NCBI RefSeq assembly: GCF_000499845.2
Contig: NC_023753.2
Span: 3,246,791 to 3,310,790 of the forward strand
Direction of reading: 5' to 3'
Source of the DNA: Phaseolus vulgaris
Taxonomy: Eukaryota; Streptophyta; Magnoliopsida; Fabales; Fabaceae
Length of the DNA: 64,000 nt
Below are positions 37,304 through 50,271 of this stretch, piece after piece. Under the pieces are notes generated by a model. That model had not been told where the DNA came from and ran no database searches. It saw only the letters and a list, made by a program, of their open reading frames with translations. A program made the position numbers and the translations under genes. Every line of letters starts with the position of its first letter. Within the stretch, counting starts at the first letter, position 1.

Positions 37304-40300
37304 ATATAAGTAAAAAAATAATGAGAGAGAGAGAGAAGGTTACCATCATAACCTAGGAAATTTAGATAATGATAGTATGAAGCTCCCACCATGAACAGAA
37401 GATTTGACAACAATACTGGAATGAAACCATGAGCCACCAATAGAGGAGATACAAAATAATGGATCACTGTCAAGGGACCAGACATCAGTATCACTCTAAT
37501 GCAAGATATTGTAGCTTCCTATATCAGCACAGAGTTCACACTAACCAAGGAGTCAGAAATTACCATAGAGCAAAACAAACAATGGGAAGAAAGAGTTGCA
37601 GTGTACATCAAATGCATACATCCTTCCATGAAAAACCAAAACAAATATAATCAGCTATCGAAAAATAATTAACAAAATTCTAAGACAAGGGTTCTCAATT
37701 CATTTCATTGCTTATCAATTGATCAAACATTTTAAACAAGCATGGCCAAATATCAGAAAATGTTCTCAAAATTCAAGAAGAAAACTAAATTAATACATGA
37801 AACAGGCACAACTTCTTGAACTTACCATTCAACACGTTGTTCAACCACATAGCTATTTGGAGCCTCTTCTCGAAGATAAGAATTAGTCAGGAACCTAGAG
37901 AATACACGGATAATATGAACCAGTGTTGGTACCAAGATCATGTGATTAAAAAAAAAGGATGTAATAATCACTACAGGAAGTACCCTTACCAACAAAAGGT
38001 TGCCAGAAATACACCAGTCAATATAAAGTGGAAAAACAACACTGAGAAGATAACAAGTAGTGCATGGGCAGAACTATGGTCATACCTGAAAATATATTGG
38101 AAAATACAATACAAGAAGTTAGTAGAGGCAGAGTGGGAACAAATATAAACTAAAGTTACATAATGAGTAATCCAATAACAATACAAGCTTGGTTCATGAT
38201 ACATGATTTGATAAAATTCAAATACCAAACTCTAAATCAATAGACTGATTTTAAAAAGGAAGTTTTCAAACTATCATCCTTCAGTCAAATAAATTAAATA
38301 CAAGGATTTATATTAGCTGCATTTGCATACTCTTTCTGTTTTACAAAAGTAAAGTGAATTTTAGCTGCTTGTGCACAAGGAGCCACAACCATCAAATGCT
38401 TTAAAAAACTTACGCGGCACAATAAGCCAAAGTTGCAACTGCCAAAAGAAGACTGCAGATCACAACAAATGCTGGGTCATCACGTGCCCATTGATTCTTG
38501 GTTTCTAATATCAAACAGTAAGAAGGAAATCAATTAAACAATTTTTTGAAATCACCAAATGAAATTTCCTAATTTGATAAATCAAAGACATCAATTATAC
38601 AATTAACCCAACAGTTTTTTTTTTTTTTTCTGAAACATTTGCATTGTTATGTATCACTAAAATAAGTTGATTTGCAAGCCTAATAATAAGCCAAAGTTCT
38701 TCATGACTCATCCTCAAAAGCAGCTCTCTGTGAAAAGATTTAACTCTTGCATTAAAAGGTAATTTTACATGAAAGAAAGGTGAGCTGTGAAATTCTTAAA
38801 TTCTATCCCATCATTGGTTGCGTCTGTCAGTTGTTGTAAGGAAACACACTCACACTCACACACACATAACACTTATATGCATGTATAAAGTTTATAAGAA
38901 ATTTGTGAAAAGGGAATGGAATAGTTTGATTAGACCCAAATTAGTCAATAAACAATATTGTTCTTAACTTCTTTTGTTTGAGAAGAAATATTTTCATCCA
39001 AAGTGAAATCAGTTGATCAGTCAAGATAAAAGGAGTTTCAGCATAAGGATCAATGAATGATGTCATTGGCATCATTCATTAGTCATGGTCAAGACAAGAC
39101 CACGAGTCAGTTTGTAAGCCATACAAGTTTAGTGTTCTGGGCAGGGTAATCAAACAGGCTCAACTTCAAACTCATTTCTTTATAGTCTCAACTGGACTCA
39201 TTAGATTTCCGTTTCTCAAAACTCAAATAGAATCACAAATTAAGTACGGACTCCATGAGTCTGATGTAAGATGCAAATTATGAGCCCAAATTACTGAAAA
39301 TAATGACAATACCTTGAACTCCCCCTTCAAAACATTGATTTCACATAAAGGGAAACAAAAGAACAAATCCCTTACCCTAGTACCCAGCAAGCCACACTAT
39401 AAAAATATTTCAGCAATTCATTCATGAACGAAGAAAATATTTTTTTGAAGTATTTAATATCAACTATATTATTATATCATCATCAACCTATTCATTTATT
39501 TTATGTATGGACCTATTATGACTAGTGAATGTCAAAGAGCTTGTCACATTCTATTTCTTTAAAAATAAATCCAGGTCCATTTGTGTTGTATCTCATAATC
39601 TATCCATGGATCACAGGTGGTTCAAGTCTATACAAGGAAAAGGAGAGAAAGCAAATTGAGGAAAAGAGACTAATCTGGAAAATGGTAAGGGCGAATGTCA
39701 ATTTATGGGACAACGAAGTGTTCTCAGTCAGGGATTTATGGTAGAATGATGGGTATAATAACAGGATGGGCAGATGGCAAATTTGGTTCGAAAGGGGGAT
39801 TATATCATAACTGGAGCAAGGGGAATATGTAGGAGGAGAAGGAGGAGATGGAGGCTGGAAAGGCTTCTGCCTCAGAGAAGGGCCGCTACCTGCAGACTAG
39901 GGTGTTTGCCAAGTGCACCTTATTTTATACTGTCTAATAGTCTATTTATTAATACTTCACATTGGTTTCTGATTCTAATGTTGTTTAGTTCCACCCAGTG
40001 AGTTTTAATACAATTTGAGGTATTTGAGTTTGTTTTTTAATCCCTATCATCCATTCTATTTGTACTTTCAGTCCAGATTCAATGCACATTCTTCGTGTTC
40101 CATTATTCAAATATAACCATTAGTAATTCTTCATAGTAATCTATTATGCCGTGCTATACTGAGATGATAAGCACTAGAGCACTATTCTATTGCCTATTTT
40201 CTATTGTCCACTGCTTAAGTTTGAACCTTTCATTTTGCCCCATGACAAACTTTGTACTCTTCCTCATTACTATGAGGAGTTTTACTTACATTTTATATTA

Positions 40301-41283
40301 GGCCTACAAGTCAAGTTTATGGATTCTCCAAAAGTTTATATATAAACTCTGAGTTTGACAATCTACCACTAAATGCATTTCCAATCTGACACTGCATGTA
40401 AGATACTTACACCAATGACAAATATTTATTATCCCTGGGAACATATCACAAGCATCTAGCCTAATGTACTATAAATTATTGCAAACAAATGCTAGCTAAG
40501 GAACTTGGCCTAGCAAAACAGAAGCTCAATAAACACTGGTGAACCACTCACTATGAAAAAACATGCACCAATAAATCAAAAGAATAAAAATATTCACAAA
40601 ACATAGACTTACGTTTGTGATATTTAGTATGCTGATAGCTGCATCCGTTGGACAGTTCCATTCCAAGAACAACATCAAAAAAGCATTCAGAGAACCAGAT
40701 ATAGAAAATTTCAAATACACACAAAGCAGAAGGGTTAATCTCGACCAAGAATCATGAGAATACACAATATTAATGTCCCATAAAATTGAATTCACATTGC
40801 TATTGCGTTAGATCATGGTGACAAAACGCGAATTTCATTGCTAACAGCAAGGGGAAGGACAGACAGAAGATTATTTAATGTACATATACTTACACAACTT
40901 TCGGTGACGTACATAGATGAAGCATTTGCCAAAAAGTGTATTCAATATCCATTTGTTGCCACTACAAGAATAACAAACGAATCAGCACAGCACAGTTCAA
41001 CCTATTCCATTTAGAACCGTAACATTGAGAAATTGAGCAACAAATTGGCTTACACGGCGGGTAATTTAAGCAATGGCATTTAGGATGTGAAAACGAAAGG
41101 AAGAGATAAAAGCAAGAATTGGATCTTAGAATGGAGCGCGAAGTAAATCTAGGAAATCGGAAAATTAAAGGAAGAGATCGGAACCTTGATGATTCTGCGG
41201 AGGTAGGGAAGCAGCATGGGATTATTAGGTCGAGAGGAAGAAGAGGAAGAAGAAGAACGTCCTTTGGAAGCTGTGGGTAACAT
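35491..41283 (-). CDS. UNC-50 family membrane protein (ten exons)
   Basis: Ten exons on minus join in frame: 41283-41185, 40961-40894, 40638-40613, 38504-38414, 38085-37990, 37894-37826, 37622-37564, 37466-37344, 35704-35633 and 35555-35491, giving 255 residues. The start MLPTASKGR leads into an eight-serine run. Conserved UNC-50 blocks follow: WQQMDIEYTFWQMLHLC, QWARDDPAFVVICSLLLAV, EEAPNSYVVEQRVEW, FDVHCNSFFPLFVLL, SNLLFMVGASYYHYLNFLGY and LSGFNPSRYFMNMYFS. The protein has about five or six membrane segments. UNC-50/GMH1 proteins sit in Golgi membranes and help trafficking and receptor assembly in animals and yeast; the plant role is not well defined. Exon 3 is only 26 bases. The intron before exon 9 (1.6 kb) holds a MITE. 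All splice sites are GT-AG and no residue block is missing. Confidence 0.95.
36282..36753. mobile_element. Mutator-like MITE inside a UNC-50 intron
   Basis: The element spans 36291-36744 (454 bases). Its left end reads GACTTAAATATGTTTAGTCC and its right end, on minus, GGCCTAAATATGTTTTTAAT, followed on both sides by CCCTGTAAAAT. The inverted repeat is long, about 50 bases with mismatches. Flanks TTATTTTCA and TTATTTTTA match at 8 of 9 positions, the 9-base duplication typical of Mutator-type insertion. No transposase is present. Confidence 0.8.
37268..37303. repeat. AC/AT compound microsatellite in a UNC-50 intron
   Basis: A run of AC dinucleotides passes into AT dinucleotides. It lies 40 bases from the donor site of exon 8. 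Confidence 0.95.
39520..40010. other. Possible insertion within UNC-50 intron 3
   Basis: This part of the 2.1-kb intron has a less AT-rich composition and includes a purine-rich GGAGGAGAAGGAGGAG run. Plus-strand frames at 39529-39744 and 39774-40001 carry no recognisable domain. I suspect an old mobile-element piece but cannot name it. Confidence 0.25.
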
Positions 41284-43057
41284 CTTCGGCTTCGGTGACT
41301 CCTTCTCTTCTCGATTCCTTTACCTCTTCTTCTGAAAACGATTCACGATTCAATTATTCTTTGTGGTGCTGTTATGTGTTGTTGATTGCGATCTCTTTCT
41401 GTTTTTCTCTCCGGTAGCTACCTCGAACTCTCTCTCACAGATGCGAGATGGGATGGCCAAGGACTGAAAGGTAAAACGACTACACCACCAACCTGGGCCG
41501 ATTTCAATTTCGGTACTGGGCTCTAATTACTTTCTGACCCACTCTATTTTACGGACAAAAAACCCTTCGCAAATCATATCATATACAGAGATGCATACAT
41601 ATTATTCATTCTTTTATTTCGATTATAGAATGAGTTTGAAGAAAAAAAAACGTGAGGAAAATAAATTTGATTGAATTAAGATAATAGAGTAAAAAATAAA
41701 AGTTAAATTATTTAAACATTAAACATTATATGTCAAATAGGTAATAAATGATAAAAAAACAGAAATTATTAAAAGAAAATTAGTATTGTTTAATAAAGTA
41801 AAATGACTAAATATAAGTGTCAAGTATAAGCAAAAAAGTGTACATTCTAAACAACATGTACTTTTTTTATAAGTTAACCATATATAATGTAATTTTTTTA
41901 ATTATTAAATATTTGTAGATTAATTATTTAATATTGTAAAATTATTTACATTTTACATGACCGCGAATTGAAACAGTACATAAGCATTGCACTAAATATT
42001 TAAAAGATTTTTTTTATAATTATTTTTACCTAGTTTAAGCGGGAATGTTTCTTGTAAAAATAAAACATTCAAATTTTACCGAACACTTTCAAATTTCACA
42101 AATTGTAACTTAGGCATACTTTTAATTAATATAAAATGTCAATAAATTTATTAGAAAATGAGTAAAATAATTAGAAACTATTTTGTTCTGATCTGTTTTT
42201 AATAAACAATTCGGTACTCAGTTCTAATTAAATAATCAATACAAATTTAAGTTTTTTTTTTCAATAATAGTTTTGATACAAAATATCTATCGAAAGAATA
42301 ATTAATACAATTCGCTATAGATATTTTTTTAATATGATTTATTTTATTCATAAACATCACCCAGATTTAAATTGAATCACTTAGTTTAAAAATATTATCC
42401 ATCTAGTTATATATAACTATTATAATTAAATTTTGTTTTAATTATATGTAAGAAAATAGATAAATTTTTAAAACTAAATGATGCTTAGAATTTTGGTAAT
42501 AATTATGGATAGAATAGACTAAGAACGTAACCTTACTTCATTAGTATACATTTTTTTGGTAAGATGTTTGGATTAGGAGTCCAGTAAAATACATACACTT
42601 CACATATTAATTAACTAATATTTTCATTATATTTTATTTATTTTTTAATTTAAAATATTATTATAATAGTTTGTTAAGTATATATATATTTTAATTTTTT
42701 GGATGTTAAAAAAATCTTTTTCCTTGGATTAGGGAGTAGAACAAAAATTAAGAAACTTAGGAGAAAGATAGTAGAAACAAAATTCCTGAAATTTTGAAAA
42801 TCATCACTATTTAAAATCCATCTTCGAATGAAATTGTGAAATGCCCCGAATTGAAGAGGGCATTGGGATTTTGAGATTGAGAGAAGAACCGACCCAACCA
42901 CGTTATTTCCTCTGTCCCGTGCAATTTGAAGGGTTTGAAGAACAACTGTTTGGAATTAGGGTCTGAAGAACAACTGTTTGGAATTAGGGTCTGAAGAACA
43001 ACTAAATTAACATTGACTGCAGAATTAGGGTTCCGGCCTAAAGTGAAAATCCCCAAA
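41284..43057. other. Divergent intergenic region between UNC-50 and PRKRIP1-type genes
   Basis: The two genes are transcribed away from each other and share this 1.8-kb stretch. Near UNC-50, CTGGGCCG at 41494 and TACTGGGCTC at 41514 resemble TGGGC promoter elements. The middle is AT-rich. A 28-base tandem repeat lies close to the PRKRIP1-type start. No gene is seen. Confidence 0.5.
42936..43005. repeat. 28-base tandem repeat in the PRKRIP1-type 5' region
   Basis: The unit TGAAGAACAACTGTTTGGAA followed by TTAGGGTC is present in about two and a half copies with a period of 28 bases, ending about 50 bases before the start codon. It probably lies in the leader or core promoter. Confidence 0.85.
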
Positions 43058-45261
43058 ATGTCGACGGGCAAACCCAGAGACAGTGATTTTCAGATGGTCC
43101 CAGCGCCAGGAACTTCGAAGCCGCCCCTCCCGCCAGCAGCAGCATCGACTGCGATAGTGGAATATACTCCGGTCGTTTTCAAGGAGGAAGAGGAGGACCT
43201 AGAAGTCAAGCTCCGACGGATTATCGACAATGTTCCCGTTCGTGTTAGCAACACTTCCGGTAGTTCCGCCGGTTCAGGATCCGGCGACTTCCATCAGGTA
43301 CAATTGCTTTTCCTTTATCTTAAATAAAATTTCTCTTGTGCTTGAGTTAGCTCCAGACATAAAAATTGCTCGCGATTGATGATGGGTTACGGTATTTTTT
43401 CTTTTTTTAATTGAGGATATAGCTTTGCCTGCTTATAAATTATCATTCGTTGGTTTTTGGATTCAAACGAGATAGCGAAAGCAATTTAAGGTGATACCCC
43501 GATTGAATGTGATTTTAGTGATGATACCCTTACAACACGTTGCGTTCGGAGAGTGTTTAGGAAAGACTCTGTATTTAGTGGAACTGTAGAAGTTCCATGA
43601 GATGGTGCACGCGAGGTGTCTTGTTGGTTAACAAGTGCCAGGTTGAGATGGCAGGATTTAAATTATTTGAAATAAAGCTGGCCTTATGACTATGGAAACT
43701 CAAAGAAAACCGTGTTTTTGAGTGTTTAACAATTTGCTAATCTCCTATTTGGTGATTAAACTTAGAAAACTTATTAACCGTTATTATAGAGTAAAATAGT
43801 GGTTCGTTTTTAGAAGTTGGATGTGAACTGCTTGGAAAAGCCATCATACTTCAATGTTGTGAGGTTTATTTACTCGTGGACGACTTCTGGATTTACCCAC
43901 TACAACTGATAATTTGATTTTGAATGTAACAGCCTAATGCATAAACTTACCAGAAATTGGATTATCAAGGGCACACAACTTGCTCATTGTATTTTTTAAA
44001 AGCTATCTTGTTATTGAATTTCATTAACATTGTTGTCGAACTCTTTAGAGTTAACTTGTAGACTCACGAGTTTATGGTTCCAGGGAGAGAAAATAGTTAA
44101 CTTGTTGTTCAACCTTTTTCAGGACAAACACAAGCAAACATGTTAAACTCGTGTAAAATTGCATATAGTTGAGTTGGGAAACTAGTCCATGAATTTAAAT
44201 CAATTGTAATTTCTGTTCCATGGTGACAGTGTTTTACTAGAGGTAAAATGATTTGAAGGAATTAACTCCTTGAAATGTTTTCTTATAGAAATGTGTGTTT
44301 TTATGAAATACTATATGATTTAGTCATTTATATAGTTTGATCGTATATAATGCTAATGTACTACACATTTTACTATTGTTGTTTTCTACATTGTTTTATT
44401 ATGGGGTTGAGTGTTTGGTAAGTCAAGAATATTATGTTATGCATGGTAATGGATTTTATATACATTTTATGTTAAGTATTTTCTTGCAAGCTTACGAGAC
44501 AAGCTTACATAAGTTGCACAAGTTTATCTCAACTTGACAACCTTGTCCGTTAATATTAAGGCATCCTTTCATGCACTTGATGTGTCTTGCCCTGAGTTAT
44601 GTTCTTCGGACTTCTATGTGTGGAATATCTTATAATTTGAGTTTTATTTTATAATATAGTCCTGCATTCTGAAGTGCTTACTCACACACTTGGGTTCATC
44701 TAACTAGTGATGGCCCAGTTTATATAAGCTGCTAGCATGTGTGTGTGAGCTTTACTAAGATGAAAGTCAAGCTCTGTCGAGTTCACCAGTGCTTTATAGA
44801 GAAATTAGACGAGGAAGCTTTTAGAAGGTTGTGGTTCATTTTATTTTCTTCTCCTTTGCTAAGAAGTGCGGATTTAAACTGGCATGATATCTGGGTTTAT
44901 TCTGTTTGTGTCAGTTAATTGGTAAGGTGATGGATATGTTGATCTGATTGTTATTGTTATGTTCTTCATGTTCTGTTTCTGACAGTATCGGCAGATGAGA
45001 CGCAAGGAGCAAGATCGTCTTGCAAGGATGGAAGTAGATTACCAGAGAAGAAAAGAGTTGGCTGAATTTAGTTTGAGAAGGGAGGAAAGATTAAAAGCAG
45101 CCGAGGAAAGGACAGCAAAGAAGCGAGCAAAGCGTCAAAAGAAGAAGCAAAAGAAAAAGGAGAAGAAGATAAAACTAGATGCCGAAGGAGAACAGCAGCG
45201 AGAGAAACAAGAGTCTTCGAGTGATGGAGACTCGGACAACAATGAGGAGTCAGCACTTTGA
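43058..45261 (+). CDS. PRKRIP1-type nuclear protein (DUF1168), two exons
   Basis: Exon 43058-43297 and exon 44986-45261 join in phase 0 through a 1.7-kb GT-AG intron into 171 residues. The ATG at 43058 is the first in frame; the open frame extends upstream only to a TTG. The first half is Pro/Ala-rich and then acidic (VFKEEEEDLEVKLRRIIDNV). The second half starts YRQMRRKEQDRLARMEVDYQ and contains a long Arg/Lys/Glu-rich helix with KKRAKRQKKKQKKKEKK, ending in an acidic serine tail. The YRQ..RRKEQDRL block and the size match PRKRIP1 homologues. Human PRKRIP1 binds double-stranded RNA and is seen in the spliceosomal C complex; the same nuclear role in plants is inferred. Confidence 0.9.
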
Positions 45262-46170
45262 AACAAGCTTTGGTGGTAGGTGGGCATATCTGGCTTAGTT
45301 AAAACACCGGCATGACTCCGGGTTCTCATTATTTGTATCCCTAGTGTGATTTTTGTGGTACTTTGTTCGAAAGGGATTTCAAGCAAGAAAAATGATGCAG
45401 TTAGAAAACAAATCTTACAAGCTTATTCAAAAATTGCAACTCTTTGAATTTAGTGATGTAGTAAATGGTAACACACGAAATGTTGCACAAATCAACGTAG
45501 CGAGAAACAAATGAGTTGCTACAAGGAGAAACAAATGAATTGGTACAAGGAGAAACAACATATAAGAAAAGAAAATCTTTTAACTTTTTTTATTAACAAA
45601 AAAAAGTATGAGAATAGGGCTTATTACTCATATTTATACCAAAAACATTTTATAAGTGATTTTTTTTTATAATTCCAATGAGATTTTTTAAAACTTGTTC
45701 TAAAATTGTGTTTCTAAATTATAATTTTTAATCGCATTTTTCAAAATTAGTGCTGAACTTAAATATTTGTAACTATCTTCCTTCATAATGGTATAACTAA
45801 GTTTTAGAGAATAATTTCTCACCTTACCCTTCAAATTCGATTAGACTAATATTTCAGATTCTAAGTTTCTAGAAATAATTAATTAGTCTCTGATTTTACA
45901 AAAGAAAATATATCATTTGCCTCTTTTCATCTTATTTTTTATTATCATTTTACAACAAAAAATAAAGTGCTTGCTTTGTAAATTCATATACTAAGGAAAA
46001 AAATACTATACGCATCACAATTTCTTATACCCTATGTTGTAATGTCGACATCACCATTATCACGAAAATAAAGAGTTTTACTGTGTAAGTGTACATAAAT
46101 TAATATTTATTCTCTAAAATGCATATTTTTCATCGTAAAAAAAGACATCAATGGTATCTATTCCATTTGA
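45262..46170. other. 3' flank of PRKRIP1-type gene and intergenic DNA
   Basis: The first 100-200 bases are probably 3' untranslated. Near 45500-45560 a 24-base unit starting GAGAAACAAATGA occurs twice with a few differences. No further gene is seen before the reticulon promoter. Confidence 0.45.
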
Positions 46171-46204
46171 TGGGCCAGCAGGCCCAGGCCCAGGCCCAGC
46201 CCAG
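46171..46204. promoter_or_regulatory. Cluster of GGCCCA / TGGGCC (site II type) motifs
   Basis: One TGGGCC and three consecutive GGCCCA units occur in 34 bases, 320-350 bases upstream of the reticulon start. Such motifs bind TCP factors and are typical of broadly expressed plant genes. Confidence 0.6.
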
Positions 46205-46524
46205 TATAGAGGGACATTAGAACTAAGAAGAATGGCGTTTTCGTCTTGTGCAGTAGATGAGCAAAAACGAAAGAAAGAGGCAGCGTAACTGTAATCGCAC
46301 TGTTACTAGTATCTGTAGTTTTTTACTGGCACCGCACAACTTCCCCAATCACCATGGGAGATTCTCAACGGATTTCCGTTCACCGCCTTCTCGGCGACGG
46401 CTTAGGTTCTCTCTCTTTCCGATTTCGTTCAATCTCACCGATCCTTTACACGTAGTTACAATCAACGGTGTAATCTGATAGTAAAGAATATCTGAGTTGA
46501 TTTTTTCTCTCATTCTATTTGATT

Positions 46525-47618
46525 ATGCGAATGGCAGTTGCTGATGTGGTGTTGTGGAAGAATTGGCGTGGAGCGGCGGCGCTGCTCGTATCTGCTTCCA
46601 CGTTGTGGTACCTGTTCGAGCGAGCCGGTTACAATTTCTTGTCCTTCGTCGCCAATGTCTTCTTGCTTCTCGTCCTCATTCTCTTTTTCTGGGCCAAAGC
46701 TGCTAACCTTCTCAATAGGTATTTTTTTACTTCCTCCAAATCATCTTGCGTTTCCAGGATTAAGGTCTCCGCTAGATTCGTGTGCTTGATTTCTGTTATA
46801 TAAGTTTTAAACTGTTCATCATTGGATTGAAAATAATTTCGTTTCTAGAAAATGAATTTATTGCATATAAATGCTTCGTTGACTGTTCTAAATATTTATG
46901 TACTTGAAAATTGGAATGACGGTGAGAAGAATGCCGAGTCACACTAAATATGTTGTAGTGGAGTGGTGAATTTACTTTCTTTCTTTTTTCATTCGAAGTT
47001 GATTTGAGTTTGTTTAATGTCGCAGACCTCTTCCTCCTCTCCCCGATCTGGAGATCTCGGAGGAAACTGTTGCCAGGGTTGCTGATGCAGTGCAAATTTG
47101 GATGAACCGGGCTTTGACAGTTGCACATGGCATAGCGATTGAGAGGAATTTGCTGCTTTGCCTCCAGGTATGGTTTTATATTTTCATCTTATCCTTGTTT
47201 CATCCCGATTTCTTTGAATATACATTGGGTACAGAGTTTTATGTTGACACTTCTTTATGTGAACTTGCTGAATCAGGTTGTTGGTGGATTGTGGGCAATA
47301 TCTCTCATTGGTAGTTTTTTCAACTTTTTGACTTTGATCTATATTTGTAAGTTCAATGCTTCTGTGGCTTTTCAATGTTCAGGCTATCTTTTATGAAACT
47401 CTCTTGGTTGGCATTCATTTGCTAATATTTCAATTACTTTCTGGACAGGTGTTCTTCTTAGCTTGTCCCTTCCTGTATTGTATGACAAGTACCAGGACCA
47501 AGTTGACGACAGATTGTGTGTTATATATGGGAATATTCAGACTCGGTATAAAAAAATTCACAGTATTGTTTTAAGCAAGTTTCCAAAACATTCAAACAAA
47601 GAAAAGAAGGCGCAGTAG
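46525..47618 (+). CDS. Reticulon-like protein, RTNLB family (four exons)
   Basis: Exons 46525-46718, 47026-47167, 47277-47346 and 47449-47618 join at GT-AG sites into 191 residues. The protein is nearly all reticulon homology domain. It starts with [20 protein letters not shown], the classical entry into the first hydrophobic hairpin, and [20 protein letters not shown] continues it. A loop with [13 protein letters not shown] follows. A second hydrophobic hairpin reads [20 protein letters not shown] and then [19 protein letters not shown]. The basic end [10 protein letters not shown] is typical of plant members. These proteins bend and tubulate endoplasmic reticulum membranes. The absence of a long N-terminal extension suggests a short-type member, such as the RTNLB12 group. 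A second in-frame ATG lies two codons inside; either could be used. Confidence 0.93.
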
Positions 47619-49830
47619 GAACACAGTAAGAGCATTCTATTCCTTGACGTGTATTTGATGCTAGTAGTTACTGAAAAGCGTATCTTAGCTATGTTTTTCA
47701 GCAATTTGTCTACTGAATGATTCAATGTCTATGACTCTACTCTCATTATCAATGTAACTTATTACAATTCTGCCTGTGGAAGAGTTTTCAATTTGTGTCT
47801 CGGTATGATTCTACTGTTATTATCAATTGTTATTATCTATTTGTGTCTCGGTAACTTTCTTCAGCAGAAAACTTTTTGTTTAGCAGCTCTCTACTTAAGA
47901 GAGCAATTTCAGTAGCATCTCTCTACTTTAAGACAGAAAACTCTTTTGTATGACATCTCTCTATTGTCTGTTCTGGCACCCCCTCAAAGTCAATAAAATA
48001 CAATTTGCATATATTTCAACACTACTATTTGGTTCTAATGGGTGGTGTTCTCCTGTGTTAGCTTTTGGTGAGTTTCTATGTCAATTAAAGTTGTCATCGG
48101 AAAAGTTATATATGCCTTGAAGCTGAAATAACTAGTCATTAGTGATCGCAGAAAGGTGTAAAAGAACTCCAAAAAGGGTATATTTTGCGGAATAAAGTTG
48201 TACTGCATAAAATTTGTAATTCGTATTTTCTGGTAGTTATATCATATTTGTGCAAATTCCATTTGTAGTTTTTAAGGAGACACTTTTTTTGTATAACTTA
48301 TTCAACAAGTAATTTAATTTTTTTTATGAGCAATATACATTATACCTTCACTCTGCAGAAAAAACCTTTAAACAGCTCAGCTGAAATTTTTGGTTAATGT
48401 TTTCCGTTTGAAATTCAGGGTGCAAATGGATGAGTGAAGTCTAGTTAGGAGCGTACGATGAAGTGCTTGAGGTTTGAAATTTCTTTTTGCTGGGATGCTA
48501 TCGCTCTGTTGATTGGTTAGATGGTATGTTTATTCTTCAGAATCAGGATTGACCAATAGCTTTGACGTAGGTGCGTATTCTCTTGTGATTTTCTATGTAG
48601 CACTTGGAAGAGGCTTTGTGTGAACTTTTATCAATGGGTATATTGCCCTAGTTAAATTTTACTTGGATAAGATTATGAGAGGGTAAAAGTTAGAAAGAAA
48701 GGACATGGAGAATTTGTATGCATTATGGTTTTTTGCCACAAAAAAGATTTGGGTTGGGTGGGTTATATAATGTACTGCTGAATTGTTTACTTAGGACTTG
48801 GGGAGTAACGTCATAATTGTTCTTACAAGAGTCGAGATAACCTTAAAAGAATGATGTTTCTCTTCAACTTACTTTCTGTACCTACTCGTGTTTTCGGTTC
48901 TCCAAATAGGCCAACGTGTCTTCTTCGGGCTTCCTTGTTCGAGAGGGGGTAAAGTGCATAACAAAGACACTTCGAATCCGACGATGTCAGCAAAGCTTAT
49001 TGATAGTATAGTAAGTGTGCAATAAATGAACATAGCATATCTCTAAATGTCAACCTATTTATAGTATTTTAATTGGTCTTTTTTATCTAGATGAACTTAT
49101 ATTAACTCAATCCAAAAGCTTTAATGTATTATTAGTGGTCTATTAAGACTTAGTAAAAATACAACACTGGAAAAAATAATGAAAACAAATGTCTCGGAGT
49201 GTTCTTGCTAATTATATTTTGTTCATTGAGTACATTTGAATCGAATACATACATCATCAGTGAGTGTGCTATTCCTCTTTTAATGATTCCCAAAAGTAAT
49301 TCAGTTCTCTTAGCTGGGAATATATTATTGAATCACTTTGAAAGTTTAGTCTCTACTTATAACTAAAATCAAACAAGGAGAAAGCTTTCTAATGGCTCAA
49401 ACTAGGGAATGATATACGTAGAGTAATGCACAATTTTGGTTTTTTTTTAAAGGAGTATATTTTGGAACCTGGCTTGCTTTTGTTGAATTTCTTGAAACTC
49501 AGAAGTTAATGCCACGGCTCAAAGAAAAAAAGGATGGAAAAGGAACAAATTCATTTTGGTTTTATACCCATGCAATGTATGTCACGAGTTACAAGTAATT
49601 TTGTACAGCTTTAAAGTTGATGAAAAATACAATCACAAGGAGTAACTTGTGAGTATTTTTTTTAGGTTGATTTAAATGGCATTGTCATTCGTAGTTGGTA
49701 ATTACACTCCCTAGCAACGTGGGAAAATAATTTAGTAGATATATAGACTTTGCCAAATTCATCTCGGTCAATTGCTTCGGTACCATGCACCAAATTGCCT
49801 TCTGTAGTTTTTAAATAGGTTTGGGGAAAA
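47619..49830. other. 3' flank of the reticulon gene and intergenic DNA
   Basis: A splice-like TTCAG/GGTGCAAATGG near 48417 could belong to a spliced 3' untranslated region of the reticulon gene, but this is unproven. About 48890-49090 has an LTR-like look, with GAGAGGGGGTAAAGTGC and CCTATTTATAG, and no coding part. No gene is supported. Confidence 0.35.
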
Positions 49831-49839
49831 CAACTCAAA

Positions 49840-50125
49840 ATGTATTTGAGTTTCTAAAACACTTTTCCGAATTTTGGAATCTCTTTTCCAAAATATTTTT
49901 TGGATTTTATTTTCTGTTTTTTTTAATATAAATTTGTATTTTAAATGGTTTTTTCATAATCAGATTTTGGTTTTTCAATTCTATTATAAAATTTCATTTT
50001 TGAAACAAAAAAAATTCTAGATTTTCTTCTAGTGAATGTATTTTTATTTTTAATTCTAGAATAAGGGAAAATTTTAAAAGTTGATTATTGGGTGCAGGAA
50101 GCAATTGCTTGCATTTTATGTTACC
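49840..50125 (+). repeat. TCCGGAA-type dispersed repeat, copy 2 (diverged)
   Basis: The segment has many short TTCCAAAA and GGATTTT units and ends in TTGGGTGCAGGAAGCAATTG, the same end as the copy at 19270-19625 and in the same orientation. Confidence 0.5.
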
Positions 50126-50271
50126 AGACCCAAACATTTTCTTCACTGCAAAGTGAATGCATTTAAGCCCATATATAGAATTGAGTACTTTTTTTGTTTT
50201 TACTTAGAAAGGATTCTGTATGAGCTAATCCAGAACTAGTGATGGTTCAACATCGATAGCTGTTAAATGTG

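Noticed and set aside
39529..40001. Two open frames within UNC-50 intron 3
   Set aside because: No recognisable domain and no splice signals joining them; more likely intronic or old insertion sequence.
43013..43057. N-terminal extension of the PRKRIP1-type protein
   Set aside because: The extension begins with TTG and has no in-frame ATG; the first ATG at 43058 fits the family.
46257..46478. 73-codon open frame upstream of the reticulon gene
   Set aside because: It lies in the probable leader or promoter, is Arg/Ser-rich without domain features, and is not linked to the reticulon frame.
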